A stretch of 64,000 nucleotides of DNA from Brevibacterium pigmentatum (lineage in GTDB: Bacteria; Actinomycetota; Actinomycetes; Actinomycetales; Brevibacteriaceae), in NCBI RefSeq assembly GCF_011617465.1, contig NZ_CP050153.1, positions 2,480,001 through 2,544,000 of the forward strand. The letters are read 5' to 3'. Below are positions 1-8,696 of this stretch, piece after piece; within the stretch, counting starts at the first letter, position 1, and every line of letters begins with the position of its first letter. The notes under the pieces are model-generated. The model was not told the origin of the DNA and made no database searches. It worked only from the letters and a program-made list of their open reading frames with translations. A program made the position numbers and the translations under genes.

Positions 1-123
1 GATGAGCTGGAAGGACGCCGGAAGCACCATCGAACCCCAGGCCCGGTGGATGTGGACGCGACGGGATTCCATCGGCTGTCGCAGTGCTTCGAGGACGTCG
101 CGGGAGAATTCGGGAGCTTCGTC
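1..123 (-). pseudogene. comM: comM (yifB) 3' fragment, left of island
   Basis: Read on the minus strand, these bases encode D-E-A-P-E-F-S-R-D-V-L-E-A-L-R-Q-P-M-E. This is the segment directly after the Walker B Asp of ComM/YifB Mg-chelatase-like AAA+ ATPases, and it continues off the left edge of the window. It has no start of its own. It is the downstream half of the gene whose 5' half ends at 24108 on the same strand; the two halves join in frame if 124-24107 is removed. ComM is a hexameric helicase that promotes branch migration during natural transformation. Split at Walker B, neither half should hydrolyse ATP. Confidence 0.93.
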
Positions 124-133
124 GATTTAACTT
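124..133 (+). repeat. Island left terminal inverted repeat
   Basis: GATTTAACTT, reading inward from the left comM junction. It is the exact inverted counterpart of AAGTTAAATC at 24098-24107. Beyond these ten bases the two ends diverge, although both nearby regions contain ACACGTC/GACGTGT-type motifs that could be recombinase binding sites. Confidence 0.8.
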
Positions 134-254
134 ACTCGAAGGTTGTGTGTAGAGCTTTGACCTGGAACAACACGTCGCACACACTTGCACGACAAGCGCA
201 CAGGCGTCTCACCTGAGTAGCACAACTTTAGTTACCCGCCGCTGACAGCCGAAT

Positions 255-551
255 TTACGACTTTCCCAGCGCCTTGCGCATGTTCTCGACGGCCTCAGGT
301 ACTCCCGGCGCGAACGTGATGTCCTGCCCACCCACGCGCCCGGTGAACTCCCGCAACGGCCGCAAACTCGTGATGATCTTCTTCAACGACGCCCCAGTCG
401 CGGCCTGCATAAATCTCGACACGGCCAACGCGGTAGACACGACAGTCAGGTGCGCCTCAGAAGTAGGTATGTGGCGACTTACTGGAGAGCTATGTGGCGG
501 CCCGACAATTGAGAGCAGTAGCTGTGTCAGTATGTTTGGGCATGAAGCCAC
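255..551 (-). pseudogene. Transposase C-terminal remnant (IS1634/IS4-like)
   Basis: The last ~70 residues (E-A-H-L-T-V-V, A-L-A-V-S-R-F-M-Q, S-L-K-K-I-I-T-S-L-R-P-L-R) resemble the conserved C-terminus of IS1634-family DDE transposases. The catalytic region is missing, and the first ~25 residues do not fit the family. It is a decayed IS fragment in the left flank of the island. Family assignment is from motif memory. Confidence 0.55.
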
Positions 552-1755
552 TCGGGCTGAGGTCGGGGACGCGGCGCTTGCCTCAGGCGTTACAGAGACT
601 GAAGCGGGTGGTTGACGAAGGGAGCGCCTTCGACGACGGCGACGGCTGGGTTGACAGCCAGGAAGATCTTGCCGCTCGGCGTGTTCGACTAAGTGGTCAG
701 CCCGTTAGGCATGTCCCAGACGATGCATAATTGCCCAAGCTTCTAGATGAGATTGAGGATTCCTGATATCGAAGTTCGTGTAGTAGGCGGTGCACCAGCC
801 TTGCCAAAAGTCGTGGTCGATATCTTGCCCCCACGTCGACACCCGCGGACATCCGATGTGCTCTATGCTTCGTCCTGAAGCTCGCCGCAAGTAGGGGGCT
901 GCATTTGTGCGGAATCGTGGGCCTGACCGGGCCAAGAGAGACCGGATGTGCGCAAGGGGCACTCCGTAGGCAACCGATTCGGATCCATAATGTGCTCTGT
1001 CTTTGGAATGAGGGGAGCGGCGCGTCCCTTCGTACGAGATACTGAGATAAGTAGTAGCGTCCTAGTGGGCATAGCGTTGGCGAAGCGCAGAGACTCGCGT
1101 CCTATGACAATTATCGGGCGTGCCGTAATTGAGAGTGTAGGTCCGGTCTGGGCTCACCGGACTCGAAGAGAAGTCTGGCAACGTAGTGGGCGAAGTTTCG
1201 AACTCCTAGTGCCGATTCCCGCAGATGCTGGAGTCTGCTGTTAACGGCCCCGATTAGGCCACCTGACGTCCCGGCTGGGTGAAGATCGCGAAAACATCAG
1301 CGGCTGGACTCTATAGAGTCCAGCCGCCTGAGCTGCCCAGCCCTGGTGGCTGCCTCGCTGTCAGGGCGTCGACGACCGGCTGGAGGAGCTTCACACCGTC
1401 TCCGCGGTCGATGGTGTTCTAGGCGCTGACGCTGTCTGGGCGGATGGTGAAGTCCAGGTGCCTTTGAAAGTGCTCAAGCTTCGGTCTGCGAAAAGTTTCG
1501 TGATCCCCTCTTGCCGCCTGGCGGTGATCAGACTGGCAACCGTAGGCGGAGCCCTAGTCCGCGTGTCCGACGTGATTGCGGGCGATCCTGCGGACAGCGG
1601 TGCTACGGACCAGCCGTCTACCGTTCCGTCGGCACCAGTCGTGGACGGTGATTGGGGCAGAACTCGAGGACCTTTGTGCCTGGTGATGTACTGCCACTAA
1701 AGTTGTGGAACTCAGGTCAGATACACGCGCAACGACGCATCAGCGCTTCGCTTCC
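552..1755. other. Gene-free degenerate stretch in island left flank
   Basis: About 1.2 kb with no convincing gene. All open frames are short, lack ribosome binding sites and show no codon bias. On the minus strand around 1370-1450 a short stretch (D-R-G-D-G-V-K-L-L-Q-P-V-V-D-A-L) looks protein-like but is interrupted by stops. I read this as remnants of inserted elements. The only clear structure is the palindrome at 1301-1326. Confidence 0.6.
1301..1326. terminator. Perfect 26-bp palindrome (hairpin)
   Basis: Two 13-nt arms, CGGCTGGACTCTA and its exact complement, with no spacer. It lies in gene-free debris with no T tract on either side. It could be an old IS-associated terminator or an operator. 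Confidence 0.5.
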
Positions 1756-2763
1756 CTATCTAGAGGTTATCTCTACCGAGTGAGTAACGACTTCTGATGG
1801 AAGAAAGCGCACACCGTTTAGTACCTGGGCAACAATCTCGACCGCGCGCGCCCCGAAATCTGCGGCGCGAAGATTCACTGCCACGACGGATTCATTCGCA
1901 TCGGCGGCATATGCGCTGCTAACAAGCGAACCTATCGCGATATCGGTATTTGGATTTCGTCCGGATTTCGTGATCTCAACAAGTGCACGTTGGGCAAATC
2001 CCTGTGGACCAAACACAATTCCACCGATCTGAGGGTCGGTGACGATTCTCCGGACGACGGAATGAATCTCATGGTCACTAGCGGTGATCGGTAACGGGTG
2101 CTCACTCGGCCCCACGTCGAATTCATGACAGTAGTCACGATATCCGTCGCACATGTCTTTTGTCGCTGAAGACTGAAACTTTGCATCGCTGCAGACAAGC
2201 GCAATCCGACCGTGACCGCGTTGATGCAGTAGACCGGCAACCTTCGCCGCCGTTCCACGATGGTCCGCTTGGACCGTTGCATCAACTTGCGACTGCTTCG
2301 GGCCCAAAACCCGCCCAGCAGTCACCACTGGTAGATCCGAGTCGATAAATGCCGCTAGCGCCGGATCATCGCCAATCGGGTCGACGACGATGACCGCGTC
2401 CACCTGGGGTAAGGCCCCGGCAGTCGTGCTCGGATCTCGAGCGATCAGAAGCAGATCGCAGTCGATTTGGGCCGCTGCAGCCGTCGCACCGTGTGCGAAT
2501 TCCATAAAGTAGCCGAAGCTGCGTACCTGCAGGGGGATGTAGAGCCCGATCGCATTCGACCGTCCGCTCCGGAGCCCTCGGGCGATTCGATTTCCCCTAT
2601 ACCCGAGTTCTTTCGCAGCTTGCTGCACTCGATCTCTCGTCGCAGCTGACATCCGGCCGCGACCAGCCAGCGCGTCGGAGACGGTGGTTTTGGAGAGACC
2701 CAGGTGGGTCGCGAGTCCCACTAGCGTCGGGCGCGGCGGTCCGGTTCTATCGCCTCGGGGCAT
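1756..2763 (-). CDS. LacI-family transcriptional regulator
   Basis: 335-aa DNA-binding regulator. Residues 9-60 form the LacI helix-turn-helix plus hinge helix (T-L-V-G-L-A-T-H-L-G-L-S-K-T-T-V-S-D-A-L-type motif, then R-G-L-R-S-G-R-S-N-A-I-G), followed by a periplasmic-binding-protein-like ligand domain ending in V-T-H-S-V-E-I. The frame stays open well upstream, but HTH homology and typical family length favour Met at 2763; Met at 2796 is a near alternative. It is divergent from the symporter/amidohydrolase genes, and CG-centred palindromes lie between them, so it probably controls those genes. The ligand is unknown; an amine or its acetyl derivative would fit the context. Confidence 0.9.
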   Translation of the reverse strand: MPRGDRTGPPRPTLVGLATHLGLSKTTVSDALAGRGRMSAATRDRVQQAAKELGYRGNRIARGLRSGRSNAIGLYIPLQVRSFGYFMEFAHGATAAAAQIDCDLLLIARDPSTTAGALPQVDAVIVVDPIGDDPALAAFIDSDLPVVTAGRVLGPKQSQVDATVQADHRGTAAKVAGLLHQRGHGRIALVCSDAKFQSSATKDMCDGYRDYCHEFDVGPSEHPLPITASDHEIHSVVRRIVTDPQIGGIVFGPQGFAQRALVEITKSGRNPNTDIAIGSLVSSAYAADANESVVAVNLRAADFGARAVEIVAQVLNGVRFLPSEVVTHSVEITSR

Positions 2764-2854
2764 GGAAATGTCGTCGTTGTCTCTCGTGGTGAGCATTAGC
2801 ACCCGCTGGGGAGTAGTCCATGTGATCAACTTACATCGACTTTCAGATGCAACC

Positions 2855-2905
2855 TTGACTTTGGGTGTGATGTAGGTAACGTTTGAGCCATGCCGGAACG
2901 TTCCG
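2855..2905 (+). promoter_or_regulatory. Symporter promoter with candidate LacI operators
   Basis: TTGACT (2855-2860) and TAACGT (2877-2882) with 16-bp spacing make a plausible sigma-70-type promoter. Two AACGTT cores 19 bp apart overlap it: one at 2878-2883 on the -10 box, and one within the perfect palindrome CGGAACGTTCCG at 2894-2905. Central CG palindromes are typical LacI-family operators. Having the second in the 5' leader supports the downstream translation start at 2956. Confidence 0.5.
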
Positions 2906-2955
2906 TCACTGTTGATAAGCGTCGGCAACTCCATGTTTCTCGGAAGGGTCCCTTC

Positions 2956-3177
2956 ATGAACTTCGACATTCGGCCGCCAACCCGCATTGCACGAACCGCC
3001 ATAGTTTGGGTCGTAATCATCGACTTCGCACTCCTCCTGTTTCCACCGCTGCATTGGAGCCTGGCTAGCCTCAATCCAGCCTATGCCCTGATCTCCCTCG
3101 TGCTTTCGAGCGCAATCGTCACCGCATCGTTGCCTCTTATCAGTCACATCAATCGCAGAGCGGAAGGTGAAGCATGA
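2956..3177 (+). CDS. Small two-helix membrane partner of symporter
   Basis: 73-aa protein with two hydrophobic segments (about residues 12-32 and 41-62) and a basic end. GGAAGG eight bases before the ATG at 2956 selects this start over the ATG at 2890, which would place the candidate operator inside the coding sequence. The last four bases overlap the symporter start (ATGA), so the two are translationally coupled. Short two-TM proteins of this kind (DUF485/DUF3311-like) commonly precede sodium:solute symporters. I could not assign the exact family. Its role is probably assembly or stability of the transporter. Confidence 0.75.
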   Translation: MNFDIRPPTRIARTAIVWVVIIDFALLLFPPLHWSLASLNPAYALISLVLSSAIVTASLPLISHINRRAEGEA

Positions 3178-4688
3178 ATATCCTCATCGGCTACGGTGGC
3201 GTCCTGGTCCTGTTCTTGCTCATCGTTTTCGTCCTCGAGCGAAGCAGAAGGGCAAAGGCGACGACTAACTTCAGCGAGTACGCCACCGCTGGGCGCTCGT
3301 TCGGCTCGTTCTATTCCACAATGGCCTTCGTCAACACCTGGCTGCCTGGCACAATCTTCATTTCGTTCGCAGGATTGGCCGCGTCATCCGGTTTGGTCGG
3401 GTACTACTTCGTTCCCTACTCACTCATTGCCGTGCTGCTGATGTTCTTCCTCGCCAAGCCTGTCCACATGTGGGGAAAGAAATTCGATCTGCGGACCCAA
3501 GCCGACCTTCTCGGCTTCCGATATGGGTCCAATTCCGTAAGATTCACCGCCGCAGTAATCGGGATTGTCGCTTCCCTTCCTTGGGTGGTGCTCGGCATGC
3601 AATCGCTGACCTACGTGTTCTCCTTCCTCTCCTTCGGATTGGTTCCCGCAACAGTAGCCGTCTACATAGGCATCGCAGTGATCATCGTCAGGCAGATCTG
3701 GACGGTAAGATTCGGCGCCCGAGGCCTTGTGGTCAGCGACATGGTTCAAGGAATCGTCGCCTATGGAATCGGCACGGTGCTTGCTGTAGGCCTCATCATC
3801 TGGCTGGCGGCCCACGATCACGGCGTCTCGGAGGTAGACCCTTCGTTCTTCTCTCTGCCCGATCCCGGCAGTGACCTCGGTGGCCTCTACTTCTTTTGCA
3901 TCGTCCTCACCGGCGGACTGGGCGCCTGGAGTTGGCCCGACATCTTCATCCGATTGTTCACCTCGAAGAGCACAACGGTCATCAGAAAGTCTGCGGTCCA
4001 AGCGGCTCCGATCATCTTCTTTTTCGGAACAGCAGTCACCATCGCGGCAATTTTGGCCTCGACACTCCCGGGAGTCGCCGAATCCAGCGACCTGGTGTGG
4101 CTAATCGCCGCGGAAAATGGCGGTCCCATCATCTTGACCCTGGCCGGCCTCTGCGTCATCGCAGGAACGATGGGAAATGTCGGCGGCAACCTTCAGGCGC
4201 TGGGCACCCAAACAGCAAACGACATCGTCGGTGTCGTTCGGAGGAAGCGGATCACCTCTGCGTTAGTCGGCAAGATCTCAGTCGCGGTCCTGTGCGCAGT
4301 CTCCGCAATCTTCGCGATCGCCACCGCCGAAGTCTCGAATGGTCTTATCCGTCTGGCACTCCTATCCTACGAAGGCATTGTGCAACTGGCTCCCACTCTG
4401 TTTCTAGGCGTGTTCTGGAAGCGCGGTACCCCAGCAGCTGCAGTGTCCGCAATGGTCACCGGATTCGTCACCGCTTCGATCTTGGCCGCGATTTACCCGA
4501 CTTCGATTCCATGGCTCGAAGGCATCACCCCTGGCATCGCTGGCCTGTTCGTCAATGTGGTCGTCTATCTGGCCGTCTCGTTCATTCGGCCGAACCGCAC
4601 TAGCGAAAACGCCCGAATCGACGGAGTCTTCGCTCATCTCAAATCGGACGCAGGCGCTCCACAACCTGTTCGTGAACGGGAGACCTGA
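3174..4688 (+). CDS. Sodium:solute symporter (SSS family)
   Basis: 504-aa polytopic membrane protein with about 13 hydrophobic helices. It has the SSS pattern: an early variable helix, A-T-A-G-R-S-F-G-S-F near residue 40, and repeated G-A/N-G motifs in the sodium-site helices (A-G-T-M-G-N-V-G-G-N-L-Q near residue 330). It starts inside the 2956 gene and is followed 64 bp later by the amidohydrolase. It likely imports an organic solute with Na+. The genes around it suggest a polyamine, acetylpolyamine or related amine, but specificity cannot be read from sequence. Confidence 0.88.
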   Translation: MNILIGYGGVLVLFLLIVFVLERSRRAKATTNFSEYATAGRSFGSFYSTMAFVNTWLPGTIFISFAGLAASSGLVGYYFVPYSLIAVLLMFFLAKPVHMWGKKFDLRTQADLLGFRYGSNSVRFTAAVIGIVASLPWVVLGMQSLTYVFSFLSFGLVPATVAVYIGIAVIIVRQIWTVRFGARGLVVSDMVQGIVAYGIGTVLAVGLIIWLAAHDHGVSEVDPSFFSLPDPGSDLGGLYFFCIVLTGGLGAWSWPDIFIRLFTSKSTTVIRKSAVQAAPIIFFFGTAVTIAAILASTLPGVAESSDLVWLIAAENGGPIILTLAGLCVIAGTMGNVGGNLQALGTQTANDIVGVVRRKRITSALVGKISVAVLCAVSAIFAIATAEVSNGLIRLALLSYEGIVQLAPTLFLGVFWKRGTPAAAVSAMVTGFVTASILAAIYPTSIPWLEGITPGIAGLFVNVVVYLAVSFIRPNRTSENARIDGVFAHLKSDAGAPQPVRERET

Positions 4689-4752
4689 ACGCTCCAGTAT
4701 GTTCGCCGCAGACTAACGTCCAACGCTCAATCACACCGCCGAAAGGAACACC

Positions 4753-5898
4753 ATGGCAACCACCACTCCAGCTGTTCGAAAGACCGGTTACATCTGGCAC
4801 GAGATCTTCGCCTGGCACGACACAGGAACGCGAGCCGGATTCCCCTACCCCACCGAGTACGCCCAGCCCTACCGCACATTTGAGAACTCAGAGTCCAAAT
4901 CTCGTCTCGCTGGCCTGGTGGAAGTCTCGGGCCTCCTTGACCAACTAGTGCGGATCAAAGCCGAACCCGCATCACAAGAAGCCATACTGGCGATACACGA
5001 GGCGGACTACATCAAGCGAATTAAGAAGGAAAGCGCCACGCTCGGAGGCGACGGCGGAGACGGAACTACTCCGTTCGGCCACGGAAGCTATGATATCGCA
5101 CGACTCGCAGCAGGTGGAACGATTGCCGCTACCGATGCAGTGATGCGAGGGGACGTCGACAACGCCTACGCGCTCGTGCGTCCACCCGGACACCATGCCG
5201 AACGCGGGAATGGCATCGGGTTCTGCCTGCTCGCCAATGTGCCGATTGCGATCGAGCACGCGCGTCGCGAATACGGCGTAGAACGCGTGCTCATCGTCGA
5301 CTATGACGTCCACCACGGCAACGGCGCTCAGTCAATATACTGGGACGACCCCAATACAGTAACTCTTTCAATTCATCAGCAGCGCCTCTTCCCTCCGCAA
5401 GGCGGCGAGCTGGAGGAAACCGGCGGAGATGAGGCGCGTGGCAGCTGCATCAACGTCCCGCTTCCCGCGGGCTGCGGGAATCAAGCCTACCTCGAGGCAA
5501 TTGATCGAGTGGTGGCACCAGCCGCCGCAGCGATGAAGCCCGATCTGATCATGGTCTCGAGTGGTTTCGACCCCGGGGTACTCGATCCGCTCGGCCACAT
5601 GACTGTCACATCACAGGGATTTCACGCCATCGCGACGAGACTTGTCGAGATCGCAGACAGCGTGTGCTCGGGACGGGTCGTGTTTTCTCATGAAGGCGGA
5701 TACTCTCCGGTCCAGGTCCCGTTCTGCGGCCTGGCGGTCCTGCAAGCTCTTTCCGGTGCTCAAACCGATGTCGAAGACCCGTTCAAAATCTATGAGGGGC
5801 TTCCCTCTCACGAAATTCAGCCCTGGCAACGAAGCATAATTGATAAGGCCAACTCCTTGGCTGAACATCTCAGTGGCAGGTGGGGCACTCCGGTCTAG
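4753..5898 (+). CDS. Acetylpolyamine amidohydrolase / class II HDAC-like
   Basis: 381-aa zinc hydrolase of the arginase/deacetylase fold, expected to remove acetyl groups from N-acetylated amines in the cytoplasm. Catalytic features are complete: P-P-G-H-H-A with H147/H148, zinc ligands D185 and H187 (D-Y-D-V-H-H-G-N-G) and D273 (S-G-F-D), and the transition-state Tyr317 (H-E-G-G-Y). A GAAAGGA ribosome site precedes the ATG. The gene lies between the symporter and a copper amine oxidase. That context favours an acetylpolyamine substrate over protein lysines; acetoin-utilisation-type enzymes share the fold. Confidence 0.85.
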   Translation: MATTTPAVRKTGYIWHEIFAWHDTGTRAGFPYPTEYAQPYRTFENSESKSRLAGLVEVSGLLDQLVRIKAEPASQEAILAIHEADYIKRIKKESATLGGDGGDGTTPFGHGSYDIARLAAGGTIAATDAVMRGDVDNAYALVRPPGHHAERGNGIGFCLLANVPIAIEHARREYGVERVLIVDYDVHHGNGAQSIYWDDPNTVTLSIHQQRLFPPQGGELEETGGDEARGSCINVPLPAGCGNQAYLEAIDRVVAPAAAAMKPDLIMVSSGFDPGVLDPLGHMTVTSQGFHAIATRLVEIADSVCSGRVVFSHEGGYSPVQVPFCGLAVLQALSGAQTDVEDPFKIYEGLPSHEIQPWQRSIIDKANSLAEHLSGRWGTPV

Positions 5899-5900
5899 CG

Positions 5901-5943
5901 CCGTGAGCCACACGGTTCACGGCCACATTCGCAACGAATGTGG
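5901..5943 (+). terminator. Two tandem hairpins after the amidohydrolase gene
   Basis: The first hairpin (5901-5922) pairs CCGTGAGCC with GGTTCACGG around ACAC, with one G-U pair. The second (5923-5943) pairs CCACATTC perfectly with GAATGTGG around GCAAC. They abut with no gap, starting 3 bp after the stop codon. There is no T tract. They probably terminate the LacI-controlled unit or protect its 3' end. Confidence 0.55.
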
Positions 5944-5976
5944 GCCGACCTTCCACCCGCCAGACGGCGATCCACA

Positions 5977-6003
5977 TTTAAACATTAACAGTAACTATTA
6001 TTG
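5977..6003 (+). promoter_or_regulatory. Shared control motif upstream of amine oxidase
   Basis: TTTAAACATTAACAGTAAC followed by TATTATTG. It matches 24 of 27 bases at 10307-10333 upstream of the APC permease. It sits ~80 bp before the amine oxidase start, in an AT-rich stretch that differs from its surroundings. It is a candidate binding site for the FadR-type GntR regulator encoded between the two sites. Confidence 0.6.
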
Positions 6004-6080
6004 CTTAAGGCTGTTTGGTGGTTTACGGTAGTACCAACCCCGCGTGACTGCGGCCATGCACAAAGAAGTGAGGAAACACC

Positions 6081-8084
6081 ATGAAAACAGTCCCCGACGC
6101 AACACATACCCACGGGAAGCGCATCAGCACCCCTCTTGAAGTTACCCATCCTCTCGACCCTTTGACCGCGACAGAGATCGATCAGGTGCGCGCAGTCCTC
6201 GAGGAGGCAGGCCACCTGGGCAGGGAGGTGCGCGTAGCGTCATTGTTACCCAAAGACCCCCCGAAAGCACTGGTCGCGCAGTGGCAGGTCGGACAGCCGA
6301 TGGAGCGCCGCGCACTCGTCACGCTTCTCAACCGCAGCAGTGGAGAAGCTCACGAGGTCACCATCAATTTGGCCACCTCCCAGGTCGACCTGATCACCCC
6401 GCTGAAAACCGGCGAAGCCCCCTACGGACAACCGCAAATTCTCGAAGAGGAATATACGGGCATAGACGACATCGTCAAGTCATCTCCCGAATGGCAACAG
6501 GCGATGAAGCGCCGCGGCCTCGAAGACCACATCGACACGTGCTACTGCACGCCATTGGCGCCGGGCTATTTTCCCGGACGCGACGACGAAGTCGGGCATC
6601 GTGTAGTGCGATCGCTGACCTATTTAATTCCGAACCCAGGGGACAACCCCTGGGCACACCCTGTCGAAGGCCTGCTTGCCCTGGTCAATCTGACCGAACA
6701 GCGAGTTGTCAGTGTCGAAGACAGGGGCGATGTTCCGGTTCCAATGAAACACGGCAACTATGGGCTCGACGCTCAAGGTCCCGCACGGACGTCTCTCAAA
6801 CCGATTGAGATCTCCCAGCCGGAGGGGCCCAGCTTCTCTGTGAATGGCAACGAAGTTTCATGGGAGGACTGGAACTTCCGAGTAGGGTTCAACGCCAAGG
6901 AGGGACTTGTTCTCAACCTCGTCAGCTTTGCAGATCAGGGCGAGCAGCGCCCCGTCCTCACTCGAGCCAGCATTCCAGAAATGATCGTTCCCTACGGTGA
7001 CACGCACCATACCCGCTACTGGATCAGCTACTTCGACGCCGGGGAATACCTGCTGGGACAGAACGCGAATTCTCTTGAGCTGGGCTGCGACTGCTTGGGC
7101 GTTATTCACTACTTCGATGCATTTGTCGCCGACGGGAACTGCTCCCCTCAGAAGATTCCGCAGGCCGTCTGCATGCACGAAGAGGACTACGGCGTGCAAT
7201 GGCGCCACACCGACCACCGAGGCAGAAGCGAAGTCCGTCGCAGCCGCCGGCTCGTAGTCAGCTACTTCGCGACCGTAGGCAACTACGACTACGGCTTCTT
7301 CTGGTACTTCTACCTCGACGGTTCGATCCAGTTCGAAGCGAAAGCAACCGGCATCGTGTTCGCAGGCGCGAACTATCCCGGCACCAAGGATCCTCACGGA
7401 ACCGAACTGTCACCAGGAATATTCACCCCAATCCACCAGCACATCTTCAGCGCGCGACTCGATGCCGCCATCGACGGTGAAGACAACACCGTTCATCAGA
7501 TCGATCTGCAACCCATTCCCACGGGAGAGGACAACCCCTTTGGAAATGCGTTCACCTGGAACGAACTCCAACTGACTTCGGAGTCAGAAGCGCAGAAGAA
7601 CGCCAAGAATGAAGTGAACCGGGTGTGGGAGGTTCGCAGTTCCCACAGGACCAACCACGTCGGCAAACCCACTGCCTATTGGCTGCATCCAGAGGGCAAA
7701 GCCACTCTTCTGGCACAGCCGGATTCCACAGTGTTCGCGCGAGGCAACTTCGCAACCAAACACCTGTGGGTCACTCAATACGCAGAAGACGAGCTGTATC
7801 CCGCCGGAGACTATCCGAATCAGCATGAGGGATGGGCTGGCCTGCCGTCCTGGACCAAAGCCGATCGCAGTCTCGATAAAGAAGACATCGTACTCTGGCA
7901 CAATTTCGGCTTCACCCACATTCCTCGCACTGAGGATTGGCCGGTGATGCCTGTTGACTACTCCGGATTCTGGTTCAAACCGCACGGCTTCCTCGATGAA
8001 AATCCAACGATGGACCTTCCCTCGACCGTTGAGTCACGGAGGTCGGACGACTCCGCGGAACAGTCGTGCTGCTCCAACGACTAG
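6081..8084 (+). CDS. Copper-containing primary amine oxidase
   Basis: 667-aa quinoprotein oxidising R-CH2-NH2 to aldehyde, NH3 and H2O2. Tyr402 in N-Y-D-Y is the residue self-processed to topaquinone. D319 in Y-F-D-A-G-E-Y is the likely catalytic base. H452 and H454 (H-Q-H) plus H613 (F-T-H-I) are the copper ligands. The length matches bacterial and actinobacterial members. No signal peptide is visible, so a cytoplasmic location is likely. A GTGAGGAAA ribosome site lies before the ATG. Expected substrates are mono- or polyamines released by the upstream amidohydrolase; tyramine or phenethylamine are alternatives. The C-terminal tail is Cys/Ser-rich. Confidence 0.95.
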   Translation: MKTVPDATHTHGKRISTPLEVTHPLDPLTATEIDQVRAVLEEAGHLGREVRVASLLPKDPPKALVAQWQVGQPMERRALVTLLNRSSGEAHEVTINLATSQVDLITPLKTGEAPYGQPQILEEEYTGIDDIVKSSPEWQQAMKRRGLEDHIDTCYCTPLAPGYFPGRDDEVGHRVVRSLTYLIPNPGDNPWAHPVEGLLALVNLTEQRVVSVEDRGDVPVPMKHGNYGLDAQGPARTSLKPIEISQPEGPSFSVNGNEVSWEDWNFRVGFNAKEGLVLNLVSFADQGEQRPVLTRASIPEMIVPYGDTHHTRYWISYFDAGEYLLGQNANSLELGCDCLGVIHYFDAFVADGNCSPQKIPQAVCMHEEDYGVQWRHTDHRGRSEVRRSRRLVVSYFATVGNYDYGFFWYFYLDGSIQFEAKATGIVFAGANYPGTKDPHGTELSPGIFTPIHQHIFSARLDAAIDGEDNTVHQIDLQPIPTGEDNPFGNAFTWNELQLTSESEAQKNAKNEVNRVWEVRSSHRTNHVGKPTAYWLHPEGKATLLAQPDSTVFARGNFATKHLWVTQYAEDELYPAGDYPNQHEGWAGLPSWTKADRSLDKEDIVLWHNFGFTHIPRTEDWPVMPVDYSGFWFKPHGFLDENPTMDLPSTVESRRSDDSAEQSCCSND

Positions 8085-8136
8085 CACCCGGACCGATTCC
8101 TGGCCGTCGACCATGACTACGCTCCTTGAGGGAACA

Positions 8137-8676
8137 ATGGTGGCGTCATCTGGTGCCTGCCTCGCGGGGGCAGTCACGGCCCGAAATCTGCGAGCGATAG
8201 TTCCGTCTCTAATAATGTTCGTGTCGATGTTCGATACTGTTCTCTGGCACCAGATACCACCGGCAGTGTGGTCAGGTCTGCTTCTCGTTGCTTCCTTTGT
8301 CATCATTTCGGAGCTGCGCGCGGTTCGCATCACGAACCCGATTGCGAAGACTCATCCTGAGGCGACACCACACTCCCCCGACGCTCGCCAGGAGCGTCGC
8401 CGGCTGCTTGTCATGATTCCGACCTACGTCACGATGGCTTGGCTGGTGCTCGTCCATTCTCACGGCGACAGCAATATTCACACTGCCACCGGGCATGCAC
8501 ATCATGCCGGGCCTGGACTTGCACCGATCCTCACGGTTGCGTGGCTGCTTGCAACAATTTCAACCATTCAAGCGATCGCTTCAGCGCGTCAGCACCAGTT
8601 CTGGTCAGCCGTCGAATCGGCAGCGATGGCCGCCATGCTCGCGAGCATGCTCATCCCGTTCCTCGGGGTGTGGTGA
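8137..8676 (+). CDS. His-rich membrane protein, unknown function
   Basis: 179-aa protein (203 if a GTG-independent upstream in-frame ATG at 8113 is used, 187 aa). The 8137 start is preferred because GAGGG lies five bases upstream. It has four or five hydrophobic helices and a central loop with H-S-H-G-D, a second H-T, then G-H-A-H-H-A-G-P-G. Clustered His near helices suggests metal binding. Its place directly after the copper amine oxidase suggests copper supply or handling, which is inference only. I recognise no named family. It is followed 20 bp later by the gntR gene. Confidence 0.65.
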   Translation: MVASSGACLAGAVTARNLRAIVPSLIMFVSMFDTVLWHQIPPAVWSGLLLVASFVIISELRAVRITNPIAKTHPEATPHSPDARQERRRLLVMIPTYVTMAWLVLVHSHGDSNIHTATGHAHHAGPGLAPILTVAWLLATISTIQAIASARQHQFWSAVESAAMAAMLASMLIPFLGVW

Positions 8677-8696
8677 CCACGCAGAACAGGAAAAGA

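Noticed and set aside
948-1244. Possible 98-residue gene in the left flank
   Set aside because: No ribosome site, atypical composition, no domain, and surrounded by stop-riddled debris.
2764-3147. N-terminal extension of the LacI gene to 3147
   Set aside because: It would run through the divergent promoter and the symporter partner gene and adds 128 residues before a normal LacI HTH.
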